Origin: Axinella damicornis
Lineage: Eukaryota; Porifera; Demospongiae; Axinellida; Axinellidae
DNA length: 64,000 nucleotides
NCBI GenBank assembly: GCA_963931865.1
Contig: OZ007506.1
Location: forward strand, 2,000,531 to 2,064,530
Reading direction: 5' to 3'
The notes under the pieces were generated by a model. The model was not told the origin of the DNA, searched no databases, and was given only the letters and a program-made list of their open reading frames with translations. This document shows, one piece after another, positions 50,293 through 58,969 of this stretch; positions within the stretch are counted from its first letter, which is position 1, and every line of letters begins with the position of its first letter. Both the position numbers and the translations under genes were made by a program.

Positions 50293-50864
50293 ACTAGCTA
50301 TATAGATACGTGTGGTGTGTTACCTGGTACCTTCGTTCTTCTTGCTGTTCTGAGACACACTACGCCCACGTTGAACTTCCGGTCTTTCTACCCTTGATGT
50401 CACTCATGTGAGGAAATCTACAAGGCCCTCCCCGCTTTACCGCACTACAAGCGACGAAAAGCTGGGCGTGGGACTGGGAACGAGGCTACTTCATGAATAC
50501 ATGAACTGTAGTGATATAAGCTCTAACTTCAGCAAGTGACCATTGGAATTTAGATTACTCTTCACACACATGCATATGCAGGGAACCCACAGCATTAGAG
50601 GATGATTCAGCTGAAAGCTCAGAAATTCTGAAACACTCCAACTTCAGTGATGCAATATTCCCTGGCTTGAACCGGTTTGAAAGTATCTATGTTGTTCTTC
50701 TCATTCTCGTGCAAGTGTACTGTCTCTTTGTGCATGCCAGTTTTGGCTTCCTGGCTAATTTGGAGTTCTTTCCTCTCCTACTAACATCTGTCAGTTGTGC
50801 TGCAGGCATCATTTGGTCATGGGCATTGTGCTATCAGGAGTTCTTTACTCGATGTATGTACTGA
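40132..50864 (+). CDS. ALG8: ALG8, ER dolichol-linked glucosyltransferase (gap inside)
   Basis: Exons seen: 40132-40214, 40610-40688, 41040-41233, 41586-41695, 42960-43027, 43447-43713, 44145-44265, 44502-44638, [missing exon in the N gap 44772-44971], 45028-45125, 45615-45687, 50582-50864. ALG8 adds the second glucose to the lipid-linked oligosaccharide in the ER lumen. Family blocks are clear: [80 protein letters not shown]. The protein is multi-pass. The gap removes roughly 45 residues; phase requires the lost exon to be 3n+2 nt. The last intron (4.9 kb) is far longer than the others and holds several transposons and a possible small gene at 48925-49399. Confidence 0.93.
40785..41030. repeat. 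CTCATTCCCATTCTCCTC minisatellite
   Basis: Pyrimidine-rich tandem array of about 18-21 bp units (CATCTCATTCCCATTCTCCT). It leads into the acceptor of ALG8 exon 3. Confidence 0.9.
42592..42682. mobile_element. Fold-back MITE in ALG8 intron
   Basis: Ends TAGTCTCGTTCCCAGTCCC and GGGAACTGGGAACGAGGCTA, core CTTTTGTCCCACTTAGCC. A 34-bp relative is at about 42790-42823. Confidence 0.7.
43851..43934. mobile_element. Fold-back MITE with 9-bp TSD
   Basis: Ends TAGCCTCGTTCCCAGGCCCC and its inverse. The flanks AGACTGTCG and AGACTGCCG match at 8 of 9. Confidence 0.85.
43951..43972. repeat. Poly(C) tract
   Basis: About 22 cytosines in the intron before ALG8 exon 7. Confidence 0.9.
44089..44133. repeat. 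45-nt poly(C) tract next to a 3' splice site
   Basis: Uninterrupted cytosines ending 11 bases before the acceptor AATCTTCTTAG of ALG8 exon 7, taking the place of a normal polypyrimidine tract. Confidence 0.92.
44772..44971. other. Assembly gap, 200 N
   Basis: Exactly 200 unknown bases, a conventional placeholder. It hides one ALG8 exon. Any open frame drawn through it is meaningless. Confidence 1.
45711..45780. mobile_element. CRE-like palindromic MITE, copy 3
   Basis: Inverted arms AGTGCACGATGACATCATCG and CGATGATGTCATCATGCGCT. Flanked by GTGTTAC on both sides, a 7-8 bp target duplication. Confidence 0.75.
46074..46122. repeat. CTGACCGGTCTGACCGGC short tandem repeat
   Basis: About five copies of a 10-bp unit CTGACCGG(T/C)(C/T) in the last ALG8 intron. 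Confidence 0.9.
46639..46742. mobile_element. Fold-back MITE in ALG8 intron
   Basis: Ends TAGCCTCATTCCTAGTCCCA and the inverse TGGGACTGGGAACAAGGCT. The core is CAGCGAAAAGC-type plus GCTTGCCGTACTGCAAGC. Confidence 0.7.
48925..49399 (+). CDS. Possible small two-exon secreted protein
   Basis: Exon 48925-49049 (donor AG|GTGTCT, phase 2) joins exon 49195-49399 (acceptor GTGCAG) in frame to give 109 residues. The N-terminus [17 protein letters not shown] looks like a signal peptide. The rest ([20 protein letters not shown] ... [17 protein letters not shown]) has one cysteine and no family I recognise. It sits in the last ALG8 intron on the same strand. Support is only the matching phase and the signal-like start; a poly(C) run (about 49073-49092) lies in its intron. 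It may be spurious. Confidence 0.3.
49650..49761. mobile_element. 112-bp fold-back MITE with 9-bp TSD
   Basis: Ends TAGCCTCGTTCCCAGTCC and GGACTGGGTACGAGGCTA. Core arms CCCAGCTTTTCGTCGC and inverse. Flanked by identical GTAAGTGGT at 49641-49649 and 49762-49770. Confidence 0.92.
50080..50488. mobile_element. 409-bp member of the fold-back family with 9-bp TSD
   Basis: Terminal inverted repeats of about 75-80 bp (TAGCCTCGTTCCCGGTCCCA... with TTTTCGTCGCTTG). Flanked by identical CTTCATGAA at 50071-50079 and 50489-50497. The unique interior contains a poly(C) tract (50257-50292). It ends 93 bp before the last ALG8 exon. Confidence 0.9.
50257..50292. repeat. Poly(C) tract
   Basis: About 36 cytosines inside the 409-bp transposon. 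Confidence 0.9.
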
Positions 50865-51719
50865 GCAGTGAAACAATATTTGAAATCCAAATTGTGCACA
50901 TTTGTACAACAATCTGAGAATATGTACAATGTGTAAATTTAATCCCCATGTAATCTTCATGGATTATATTATATCAGGAGTATACAATACAATAGAGTTT
51001 AGAAAACTAGAGCAACAGTAGAACTAGGGGCATTAGAACGCTAGTTGGAAAGGCATTAGAACAAGCATTTGAGGTGTACATGTAGCATTATATTATGTGG
51101 GAATTCCAGGGACCGTTATACTGCTCCTGCACACCTTCAGGCAGTATCAGGTTTTCAGGGTAGCTGCACGGAGTTCTGACATACATAAATGTTCGCCCTC
51201 ACAAAGAACGGTATATATGGAATCCAAAATGAAGTAGCCTTAATTCTTTGCTTTATAAGGTTTGTTGAGAGAAACTTGAAGTGACAGGTCTACTGAAGAC
51301 ACATTTTCTTAATTGCTATTAAGTACTGCATGCATGGTAGATTACTGGTGTTTTCAGATAAACAGACATTTTCTTGCTGGCAAATACGAAACAGGACACA
51401 ACCAAAGATGTATAAAGGAGTTGCTGCTGCTATTGACAGCACAATACGAATAAAAACTTGATGGAAATGACAACTTGACTGAAATGACAACTTGACTGAA
51501 GTGACAACTGGATTGAAGTGACAACTGCTGACTATAATTCGTGTGAACTAGGACACAACAGATAGTGAAGTGTGACGGAAAGTGATACATTCAACACGCT
51601 ATAGATTGGATTTTCGGCCAAACTTGTCCATGAAAATCAAGAATTTTTGCATGAATTCACTTCTAGAGATGCGAGTCCGTGTTACCCTTCGGGAGATGCG
51701 AGTCAGTGTATATATACTC
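50865..51719. other. Convergent intergenic region
   Basis: Lies between the ALG8 stop (plus) and the stop of the small secreted gene (minus). Contains an AATAAA on the plus strand at 51449-51454 and a short tandem array GAAATGACAACTTGACT (about 17-18 bp, four copies, 51460-51525). No gene is seen. Confidence 0.6.
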
Positions 51720-52464
51720 CTAGACACACTCGAATATCCTGTACCTCCTTTGCTCGATGGCAGTTTTATTGTCTGCGATGGTTCTCTTTTCTCTGCGCAC
51801 TTCTTTCGTTGCTACACACTGACACTTGTAGTACTGGCAGACATTGGGTTTCCAGAAGATCACTCCATTTCCCTTCGCAGGATCTAGCTCTCGCATTCCA
51901 CACTGCTTAGAGCGTGCACGCTGGTGCAGAGTGCAAAGGCGATTCTGCAGAAAGAGAATTGAAATGGCATTTAGGTTGATAGTATAATAATATATTATGG
52001 CAGGAAGATCACACTATATGTATGACTGACGATTATTTTTTAATAAATCTATGCTTGACACAAGAATGAAGGAGAACCAGTGTAGCATATGGATATACAT
52101 ACAGCAGCATAACTGGAATTCGAACTGCATGCATGACATTCAGTAGGGCAAGCCTGAGCGAGTGCATGCAGAACAAGGAGCATTTGCATGCACAATGAGA
52201 CTGCATGCTGAGAATAGAGCACAACGTCAGGACACAAAATACTGCATGTGAGTCACACAAAACACATATTTGCACAACATAGAATTACTACAGTGCAACA
52301 ATTCGTACCATGACGAAAGGGATGGTAACAGGTTCTTGCGTCACCACCGTCGTCGGTATTGCGCCGCCAGGTCTAGTGCTTGCAGGTGCACCTTCGGTGA
52401 GCACTGTTGCGAGCAGATTCGCCGCCAGCAGCAAGAAGATGAAGATGAACCACGTGCACTCCAT
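51720..52464 (-). CDS. Small secreted cysteine-rich protein, unknown family
   Basis: Two exons in transcript order: 52464-52309 (donor ATG|GTACGA, phase 0) and 51944-51720 (acceptor CTGCAG, stop TAG); 126 residues. The N-terminus MECTWFIFIFLLLAANLLAT is a strong signal peptide, followed by a Thr/Pro-rich segment (TEGAPASTRPGGAIPTT). The mature region has six cysteines at about 56, 67, 88, 93, 95 and 125, with the core VCQYYKCQCV. There is a furin-like RREKR (102-106) and one N-glycosylation sequon (NKT, 111-113). Six cysteines with CxxxxCxC suggest a three-disulfide fold such as a growth-factor-like or matrix peptide, but I do not recognise the family. A TATATAA box lies about 175 bp upstream. 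Confidence 0.65.
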
Positions 52465-52635
52465 CCTGAGGAGCCGATGGCTGAAGGAAAGAGCGCAGAA
52501 AATCTGATAAAATATTTCTTCATGCATGCATACACTGATCATCGCGCTGCAGTGCAGCGCTAATAACTCACCAGTTTGCAGCTGGGCTATTCTTGTGAGG
52601 CATTTCGAGACGCATTTACTCTCAAAGTTTCCGTC

Positions 52636-52645
52636 TTATATATAG
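52636..52645 (-). promoter_or_regulatory. TATA-like box of the small secreted gene
   Basis: On the minus strand GCTATATATAAGACGG lies about 175 bp upstream of the start codon at 52464. It is the only clear TATA element next to a gene start in this window. Confidence 0.45.
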
Positions 52646-52890
52646 CGAGCGTGGTGCTATTGTATTGTTGTTGCTTCGTTCTTGACCAGCTGTTGCGAAG
52701 CCAAACAGCGCACGTGAAATACGGCCCTTGCAAAGGTCTTAAAAGTTTGCAAGGTGACTAAATTCATTATTCATAGCAACAACAAAAATTAATACAAAGC
52801 AGATAGGTACTAACTGAATGCTGTACATAAGTTAATTGTGTCATCCGGAGGGATCCATGGCTCTCAGCTCTAAAGAGAGTAAGTGGCACG

Positions 52891-55800
52891 TCACCTGAAT
52901 AGGAAACTGCAGGTAGAACAGAGTGAGAACAAGTCAACCCTCATGAGCATGCATCTCTTCTTTCAGACAAACATAAGAATCATGCATTAGTAGGGTAACA
53001 TGATTCCAGAGCTACCTTATTAGGCTTATAAGGTAAGCTAAGGGAGGGGCACTCATTCCGGACAGTATTGTAATTCCGGACACGGCACTTCATGGCCCTC
53101 GCATTCACACTGCATACCCTACCTACCAACTTTCCGACGCTGCACATGCAGTCCAGCAGTCCACGACACGACCCCAGCTTTCCCTTTCTAAGAGCCAGTT
53201 TTTGCTAACAACGTTGTTAGCAAAAACTGGCTCTTAGAAAATGAAAGCTGGGGCCGTGTGTGCAGAAATTCCCTACTCTCCGTAAATCCCCTACCTTACC
53301 TTACAACAAATTTCATTGGCCACTCAACTTTTAGCACAGCTAAGATTAATGCAGAAACACATGCTATTTTCACAAGCAGCAGTTACATAACCAACCTGTA
53401 GGGATAACCTTGGTACTTCATTCGGAAGATGGAGAGCATGTAGCCAAACACGAGCACGACCAATGCTAGACCAACAATGGGTATGACTGCAGAGAGGGGG
53501 AAATGGCCATTTGCATACAGAATACATGTACACAAACACGATGGTCGTTATTGCAAATTTCCTACTATGTTTGTTGTCCCTTACATCTCGCTACATTTTA
53601 TAGACCCATTGCTTACTTCACTTTTTCCATGAAATTTCTGTACATTAACTTGTGTACTGTAATATTATGTTGGCTTCATATATATAATTATGATCAAAAT
53701 GTGCCCTGCATCACTGGTAAACATTTATATAGCTTTATTAGCCTACATATCATATATACTAGAAGCATTGTTGGTGCTTCATTGCATTCGCAGAGATTGC
53801 CTGCTATCTCCAAAGATGCAAAACAGCCACCATGTTGGTGTACCCGTCCGTATTCTCATATAGATTATGTCAGCTGCAATGGGTCTGTTATAAGTTATAA
53901 GGCAATACAGCAACTGTAGACTGTAACATCATCTGACGTACTGCAGGGCATAAGTTGAAAGTGAAAAGAACAGCTAGCTAGGAACACAATCATGAATACC
54001 TTTCTGAGCACCCATGTCCTCAAACACAGCAAACCTCTCATTCAGCAGTATCATGCCCAGCGAGATCAGCCCATCTGAGAGAGCAGCTCAGGAAGCAACA
54101 TGCACTTGCAAACCATCACTGGTCCAACACTTAACTATCCCACAATAATAACGTATGTTATCGCTAGCCTCGTTCCCAGGCCACGTAGGAACGAGGCTAA
54201 TGTTATCGCCCAACCCTGGAGAGGATACACAGCAAAATGACGATGTACGTCTCAGCAATAAACTGGTACTGGCTGGTCCCACTGAAATAACCCTGCACAG
54301 CAGAGAATAGAGAAAGTATTAGCCTCGTTCCTAGGCCACATGGGAGGAGAGAAAGCGGCCTGGGAACGAGGCTAAGAAAGTATGTCCCCTACCAGGCTCA
54401 TTTACTGAGAAAATTAACCGCATGTGCAAGTGTGTGTGCGTGCGTGTGCATGTGTGTCTGTGTGTGTGTGTGCATGTGTGTGTGTGTGTGTGTGTGTACC
54501 ATTTCTCCGGTCTGTGGGTTACGGTGAGCAAAGGGTGGTCCTCGGATGTGATTCCACATCTGTCCCGAGATCATCACAAACACCCACGCCTTGGGAGACA
54601 ATAATCACATAATTACCTCCTCCCGATAACCAAAAGTTTGTGCTATAACTCGGGAATCTCAGCTGTGCAGTTGGTCACGGAGTCTTCAGAATGTGGTGGC
54701 AAGGTAGACTCCAGGGTTAATGTAACAGGTACATACATCAGGCTACCTTCTCAGCACGCTTACGTTACCATAGGCATTCTAATTATGCGTCGCTACAATA
54801 GAAATTCAGTCAGCCAAATGGCGACAAACTTCGACGCATGATTAGAAAACACCTTGCTAGGTACTCAAGTCAGACGAGTGTAGACAAGGCTATTGCACAG
54901 CGGTTGTGTTTGCTCCCGGTAGTCGGACTGTCGCTGCCTTTTCTCCTACATGGGGCGTCCGTATCCTGGGGCACAGAATACATAAGTGAGTTGCTTTCTT
55001 GTACCTTCACTGATGTCCCAGCCATATCGCAACTGTCAGTGCCTTTATACATCAACGTTCACAGGCAGTGATGTGAGGCACCCTCTCTGCCGTTCAACTG
55101 TACTGTGTACGCTTCAGAGCTAGCTGCCATGCTGCCGTTATAATTGCATTATGCAATAATAAAATTCGTCCACGGAGTGTGATGCATTATTGGAAATTAT
55201 CGGTTTGAGACTTTGAATTTTGACGCAGAATGAGAAAGGACCCATAATTAGAGCACCTATGGTACTCTCACTCTCACCATGGCTGCTATGGCCCAGTATC
55301 TTGGGTTGTAGAGCATGTGAAGGTTCTCACGCTTCAGGTAGCCGATGATGGATGCCAACACAATGACAGGAACCCAGATCATCAGCAGGGTGTAGTTGGG
55401 GGGACGCATCACACTGACCTAGGAGGAGAGAACATCGCACTTCAACCCACTTCACTCTTCAGGACTATAGACCTATTGCAGCTGACATCAGAATATGGAA
55501 AGTAAGCAACATGGCAGTTCTTTTTGGAGATAGCAGTTACTATGGCAATCTTGGCGAATGCAATCATGCACCAACAATACTTCTAGTATGTGTTGAATCA
55601 AACACTTTACCTGTACACCAGTCCTGTCTGAAATCCATTTTGTCATGGGCTCAGCCTGGTAGCCATATCTGGGGAGGGGGAGGGGGAGGAGGGTATAATG
55701 TCTGAAAACATAGATCTAGTTGCCATAATTATGCATTCTGAAAACTGAGTTTGACCGACTAGATATGCACCTGCTGCTTGCTACAAAGTGTCCAGACTTT

Positions 55801-58800
55801 CATGACCTGCTGCATTGTGCTTACCTGGCAATGTCATATTTGTCTTCCGGCTTGCGTTTTCCAGAAGGAGGGAAGTGGAAGTAGGTAGGAGCAGTGGTGA
55901 GGTGCAACTGGAGGAGGAAGGAAGGTGGAGAGGAGTGGAGAGGAGGAGAGTGGAGAGGAAGGAGAGGAGAGAGGAGGGTGGGGAGAAAGGAAGGTGGGGA
56001 GAGAGGAGGGTGGGGAGAGAGGTGGGTGGGGAGAAAGGTGAGAGAGACGTGGGAGGGGAGAGTACGGTGGGGAGAGAGGTGGGTGGGGAGAAAGGTGGGT
56101 GGGGAGAGAGGAGAGTGGGGAGAGAGGTAGGTAGGGAGAGGAGAGAGGTGGGTGGGGAGAGATGTGGGAGGGGAGAGAGGAGGGTGGGGAGAGAGGTGGG
56201 TGGGGAGAAAAGTGGGGAGAGACGTGGGAGGGGAGAGGAGGGTGAGGAGAGAGGTGGGTGGGGAGAAAGGTGGGTGGGGAGAGAGGAGAGTGGGGAGAGA
56301 GGTAGGTAGGGAGAGACGTGGGTGGGGAGAGAAGTGGGAGGGGAGAGTGGTGGGTGAGGAGAGAGGTGGAAGCAAGGGTAAGGTGCAACTGGAGACGGGG
56401 AACCACAGCAGCCCTCGTCTCCAGTATACATACACACACTGCATACTCTTCGCCCCCTACATGTACATCTACCCACATCCTTTCTTCTCTACCCCCATAC
56501 CGTAGGCGTTCTAATTATGCGTCGCTCAAAACATAATTATTTTTGAAATGCAATGCAACAATAGAAATTCGGTCAGCCAAAACTTCGATGCATGATTAGA
56601 AAACACCTCGCTAGATACGAGTGTAGACAAGGCTATTGCATAGCGGTTGCGTTTGTTCCCGGTTGTCGGACTGTCGCTGCCTTTTCTCCTACATGGAGCG
56701 TCCGTATCCTGGGGCACAGAATACATAAGTGAGTTGCTTTCTCGTACCTTCACTGATGTCCCAGCCATATCGCAACTGTGTCTTTATACATGTACATCAA
56801 CGTTTTTGTGATGAGCCCTCTTCGCTGTTCAACTGTACTGTGTGCGCTTCGAGCTAGCTGCCATGCTGCCATTATAATCGCGTTACACAAATTAGTCCCC
56901 GGAGTGTGACACATTATCGGTTTGAGACATTGAATTTTGACGCAGAATTAGAAAGGACGCATAATTAGAGCCCCTACGGTAACTTTTCTGATTTATCTCT
57001 CACTCCTTCCTTCCCTCCTTCCCGCCCTCACTCGAGTACCAAAACCTTAAATCTCCCTCTCCTCCCCTCATTGTAATAGCCATCCATCTTTCCTGTAACC
57101 CCTTCCCTCGTGTCTTCACCTGCTGAAAGGCATCCATGCCATCTTCATCAATGTCCACCATGATAAAGAACAGCTGCGAGGAATACTGTTGAGAGTATCG
57201 CCAAGAGTTGGCTACAATCAGGTACTCATCATACGCTTCCCTAGAAGGGGGGAGAGAGGGAGAGAGGGAGGGATGGTGGGAGGGGAGGAGGGAGGGTGGG
57301 AGGAGGGAGAGTGGGAGGGAAGAAGGGAGGGTGTGAGAAGGGGGAGGAAGAGAGACAAACAAGAGGAGTCAAGGAGATGAAGATTCAAGGTGATGGGAGT
57401 CAACAGAATAGTCACTCTCACTCACTTGCAGATGCTACACTGGCGTTGAGGCTTGAGAGCTGTGAACATGGCTATCACGGAGTAGTTGCGCGGCTTGCTG
57501 CGGACATAGGTACTAAACTTGTCTGAAGAGAGAGTGATGATGGAACGTCTTGTACTCCATTCTAGCAGCTGGCTCACCCGATTCTCCAACTTATTTGCAT
57601 TCTGGGGGTTGAACAAGAGACACATCAAGTCAGGATAGCATCTCGTCAGATCAAGATTTTGTCTCCAACATACAGCTGAAAAGACTGGACAGAGACTAGC
57701 TGAGAGGATTTACACCATGTAAGTGCCATCAAGAGATGTCAATGTTTGACACTGTATTTGTAGGGCTTCTTGTGAAAAACTCCTATGCACCCTTTATGGG
57801 TTTAGGGCCAAGTTTTGGAGTCAAAGTATAGAGGTGGCGCACGGCTGGACATGTTTCATCTATGACAAAAGAATGGTAGGCTCTAGGAAATGCAAACGGT
57901 TTCAGTACGTTGAACGTCACTGTCAAGACTGGAGAGGTTTAGTGAATTCTTAGTACTTTCCACGTCATTGAGACAGGTTCGAGAGAGCATCCTTGACCTT
58001 GTGTATAATTTAATTTTTACGAAAAATGCATTTTTGCCAGTCAAAATGGTGCCCTAGCAACTGTAGCCTCGTTCTCAGGCGCTCAGAGAAGAGCGCCTGG
58101 TATTCACTGTTCACGCATGCGTGAGCAGTTCCATTACATTCTCCATATAATTCATCAAGATACGTAAGCTGAAATAACACGGACAAATATTCGGTAAAAT
58201 ATACGGCTCCAGCATCACGCGAGGCCATGGTTGTGGACGGCGATGTGCTGCTTCCGCCTTTCTGAAGTGGACGCGAAGCACGATACAAACAGTAAGACCC
58301 CATAAATAAATTCGACCTGGCCGTATCAGCGTATGTAACCATACAAACACATTCTTGCCATTATGTATGTGCTGTATTGCTGTCAGTTGTTCGCCCTCAG
58401 CACCATTCCTGACTTTCCGACCTTACCAAGGGCGTATAGAGCTGCGTCTTGTAGATGTAAACGACTCCCGTGTTTCAGCAATGTACGGTCGTGCAACACG
58501 GACTACTATAACAGTAGTTTCCAAGTTCCCCACAAAAACCTGGGGAGCTGCACATGCGTGAACAGTGGATACCAGGCGCTCTTCTCCCCAATTACCGAGC
58601 GCCTGGGACTGAGGCTATAGCAACCGTTGCTAGATGCAAGTGACATGAATGCACAACCTCTACATGTACATACAGCTGTGACCTTGAGTAGTGTGATCCC
58701 ATATATATATACACGTACAGCTGGCCCATACACTGTACATCTTGTTCATCACGCACATACCCCAAATTATGCTGCTGCCATGGATTCATTATCATGCTCC

Positions 58801-58895
58801 ACTACCTTGGTTGATTTCTGCCCGACCACGAACCATGCTGATACCGCCAGCACCACCACACACAAAAGCAGTAGCCGCCACGTGTACCTCGCCAT
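52891..58895 (-). CDS. MAGT1: MAGT1/TUSC3 (OST3/6) oligosaccharyltransferase subunit
   Basis: Eleven exons in transcript order: 58895-58806, 57601-57426, 57240-57120, 55907-55825, 55668-55611, 55418-55278, 54589-54500, 54292-54229, 54074-54000, 53486-53396, 52906-52891. Phases agree; 334 residues (human MAGT1 335). It has a signal peptide ([13 protein letters not shown]), a lumenal thioredoxin-like domain with the CxxC motif CSIC (PQRQCSICK), the SAPTFINFP-equivalent APTYFHFP, then four membrane spans, with [18 protein letters not shown] and the end YQGYPYSFLFR. It is the oxidoreductase subunit of STT3B-type OST and may also carry Mg2+. The last exon is 16 nt. MAGT1 and TUSC3 are vertebrate paralogues; this is the ancestral type. 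An ATG six bases upstream (58901) is also in frame. UCHL3 ends only 68 bp upstream of that ATG on the same strand. Confidence 0.95.
53172..53255. repeat. Near-perfect 41-bp-arm hairpin
   Basis: CCCCAGCTTTCCCTTTCTAA ... TTGCTAACAACGTTGTTAGCAA ... GAAAGCTGGGG: an almost perfect palindrome with one mismatch region, no loop, and outer partial pairing (ACACGA/CCGTGT). It lies in the last MAGT1 intron. Confidence 0.9.
54165..54199. mobile_element. 35-bp fold-back MITE with 9-10-bp TSD
   Basis: TAGCCTCGTTCCCAGGCCAC followed at once by GTAGGAACGAGGCTA. Flanked by ATGTTATCGC on both sides (54155-54164 and 54200-54209). Almost nothing but its termini. Confidence 0.9.
54320..54374. mobile_element. 55-bp fold-back MITE with 9-bp TSD
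   Basis: Ends TAGCCTCGTTCCTAGGCC and GGCCTGGGAACGAGGCTA. Flanked by identical AGAAAGTAT at 54311-54319 and 54375-54383. Confidence 0.92.
54424..54497. repeat. (TG)n microsatellite at a splice donor
   Basis: TG-rich run ending at the donor of the MAGT1 exon 54500-54589. On the transcribed strand the intron begins GTACACACACAC. Confidence 0.92.
54768..55262. mobile_element. mariner-like MITE, copy 1 (TA target)
   Basis: Inverted ends CCATAGGCATTCTAATTATG and CATAATTAGAGCACCTATGG, flanked by TA on both sides. The interior is about 85-90% like 56500-56979. It lies in a MAGT1 intron. No transposase frame. Confidence 0.8.
55910..56375. repeat. Purine-rich GGTGGGGAGAGA satellite
   Basis: About 460 bp of GTGGGGAGAGAGG(T/A)GGGT units. 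It is flanked on both sides by GGTGCAACTGGAG (55901-55913 and 56382-56394), which is the reverse complement of the acceptor and first bases of the MAGT1 exon ending at 55907. Long open frames here (up to 231 codons) are repeat artefacts. Confidence 0.92.
56500..56979. mobile_element. mariner-like MITE, copy 2 (TA target)
   Basis: Inverted ends CCGTAGGCGTTCTAATTATG and CATAATTAGAGCCCCTACGG, flanked by TA. Second copy of the element at 54768-55262, in a different MAGT1 intron. Confidence 0.8.
58064..58617. mobile_element. 554-bp member of the fold-back family
   Basis: Ends TAGCCTCGTTCTCAGGCGCT and AGCGCCTGGGACTGAGGCTA with about 60-bp inverted arms (GCGCCTGGTATTCACTGTTC). The flanks TAGCAACTG and TAGCAACCG match at 8 of 9. 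It lies in the first MAGT1 intron. No recognisable protein inside. Confidence 0.8.
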
Positions 58896-58901
58896 TTTCA
58901 T

Positions 58902-58969
58902 ACTGAAAATTATTATTTCAATCTTCAACACTTTCGTCTATTTAGAACCAAGGATAATTAAATTTTATG
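58902..58969 (-). promoter_or_regulatory. 68-bp space between UCHL3 stop and MAGT1 start
   Basis: The two genes follow each other on the minus strand with only 68 bp between the UCHL3 stop codon and the upstream MAGT1 ATG. No AATAAA is seen on this strand, so the UCHL3 3' UTR and MAGT1 5' UTR must overlap or be produced from one precursor. Confidence 0.6.

Noticed and set aside
55781..56505. Several overlapping open frames of 117-231 codons on both strands
   Set aside because: They are the translations of a purine/pyrimidine satellite; composition is Pro/Ser/Leu or Gly/Arg/Glu only and all frames are open.
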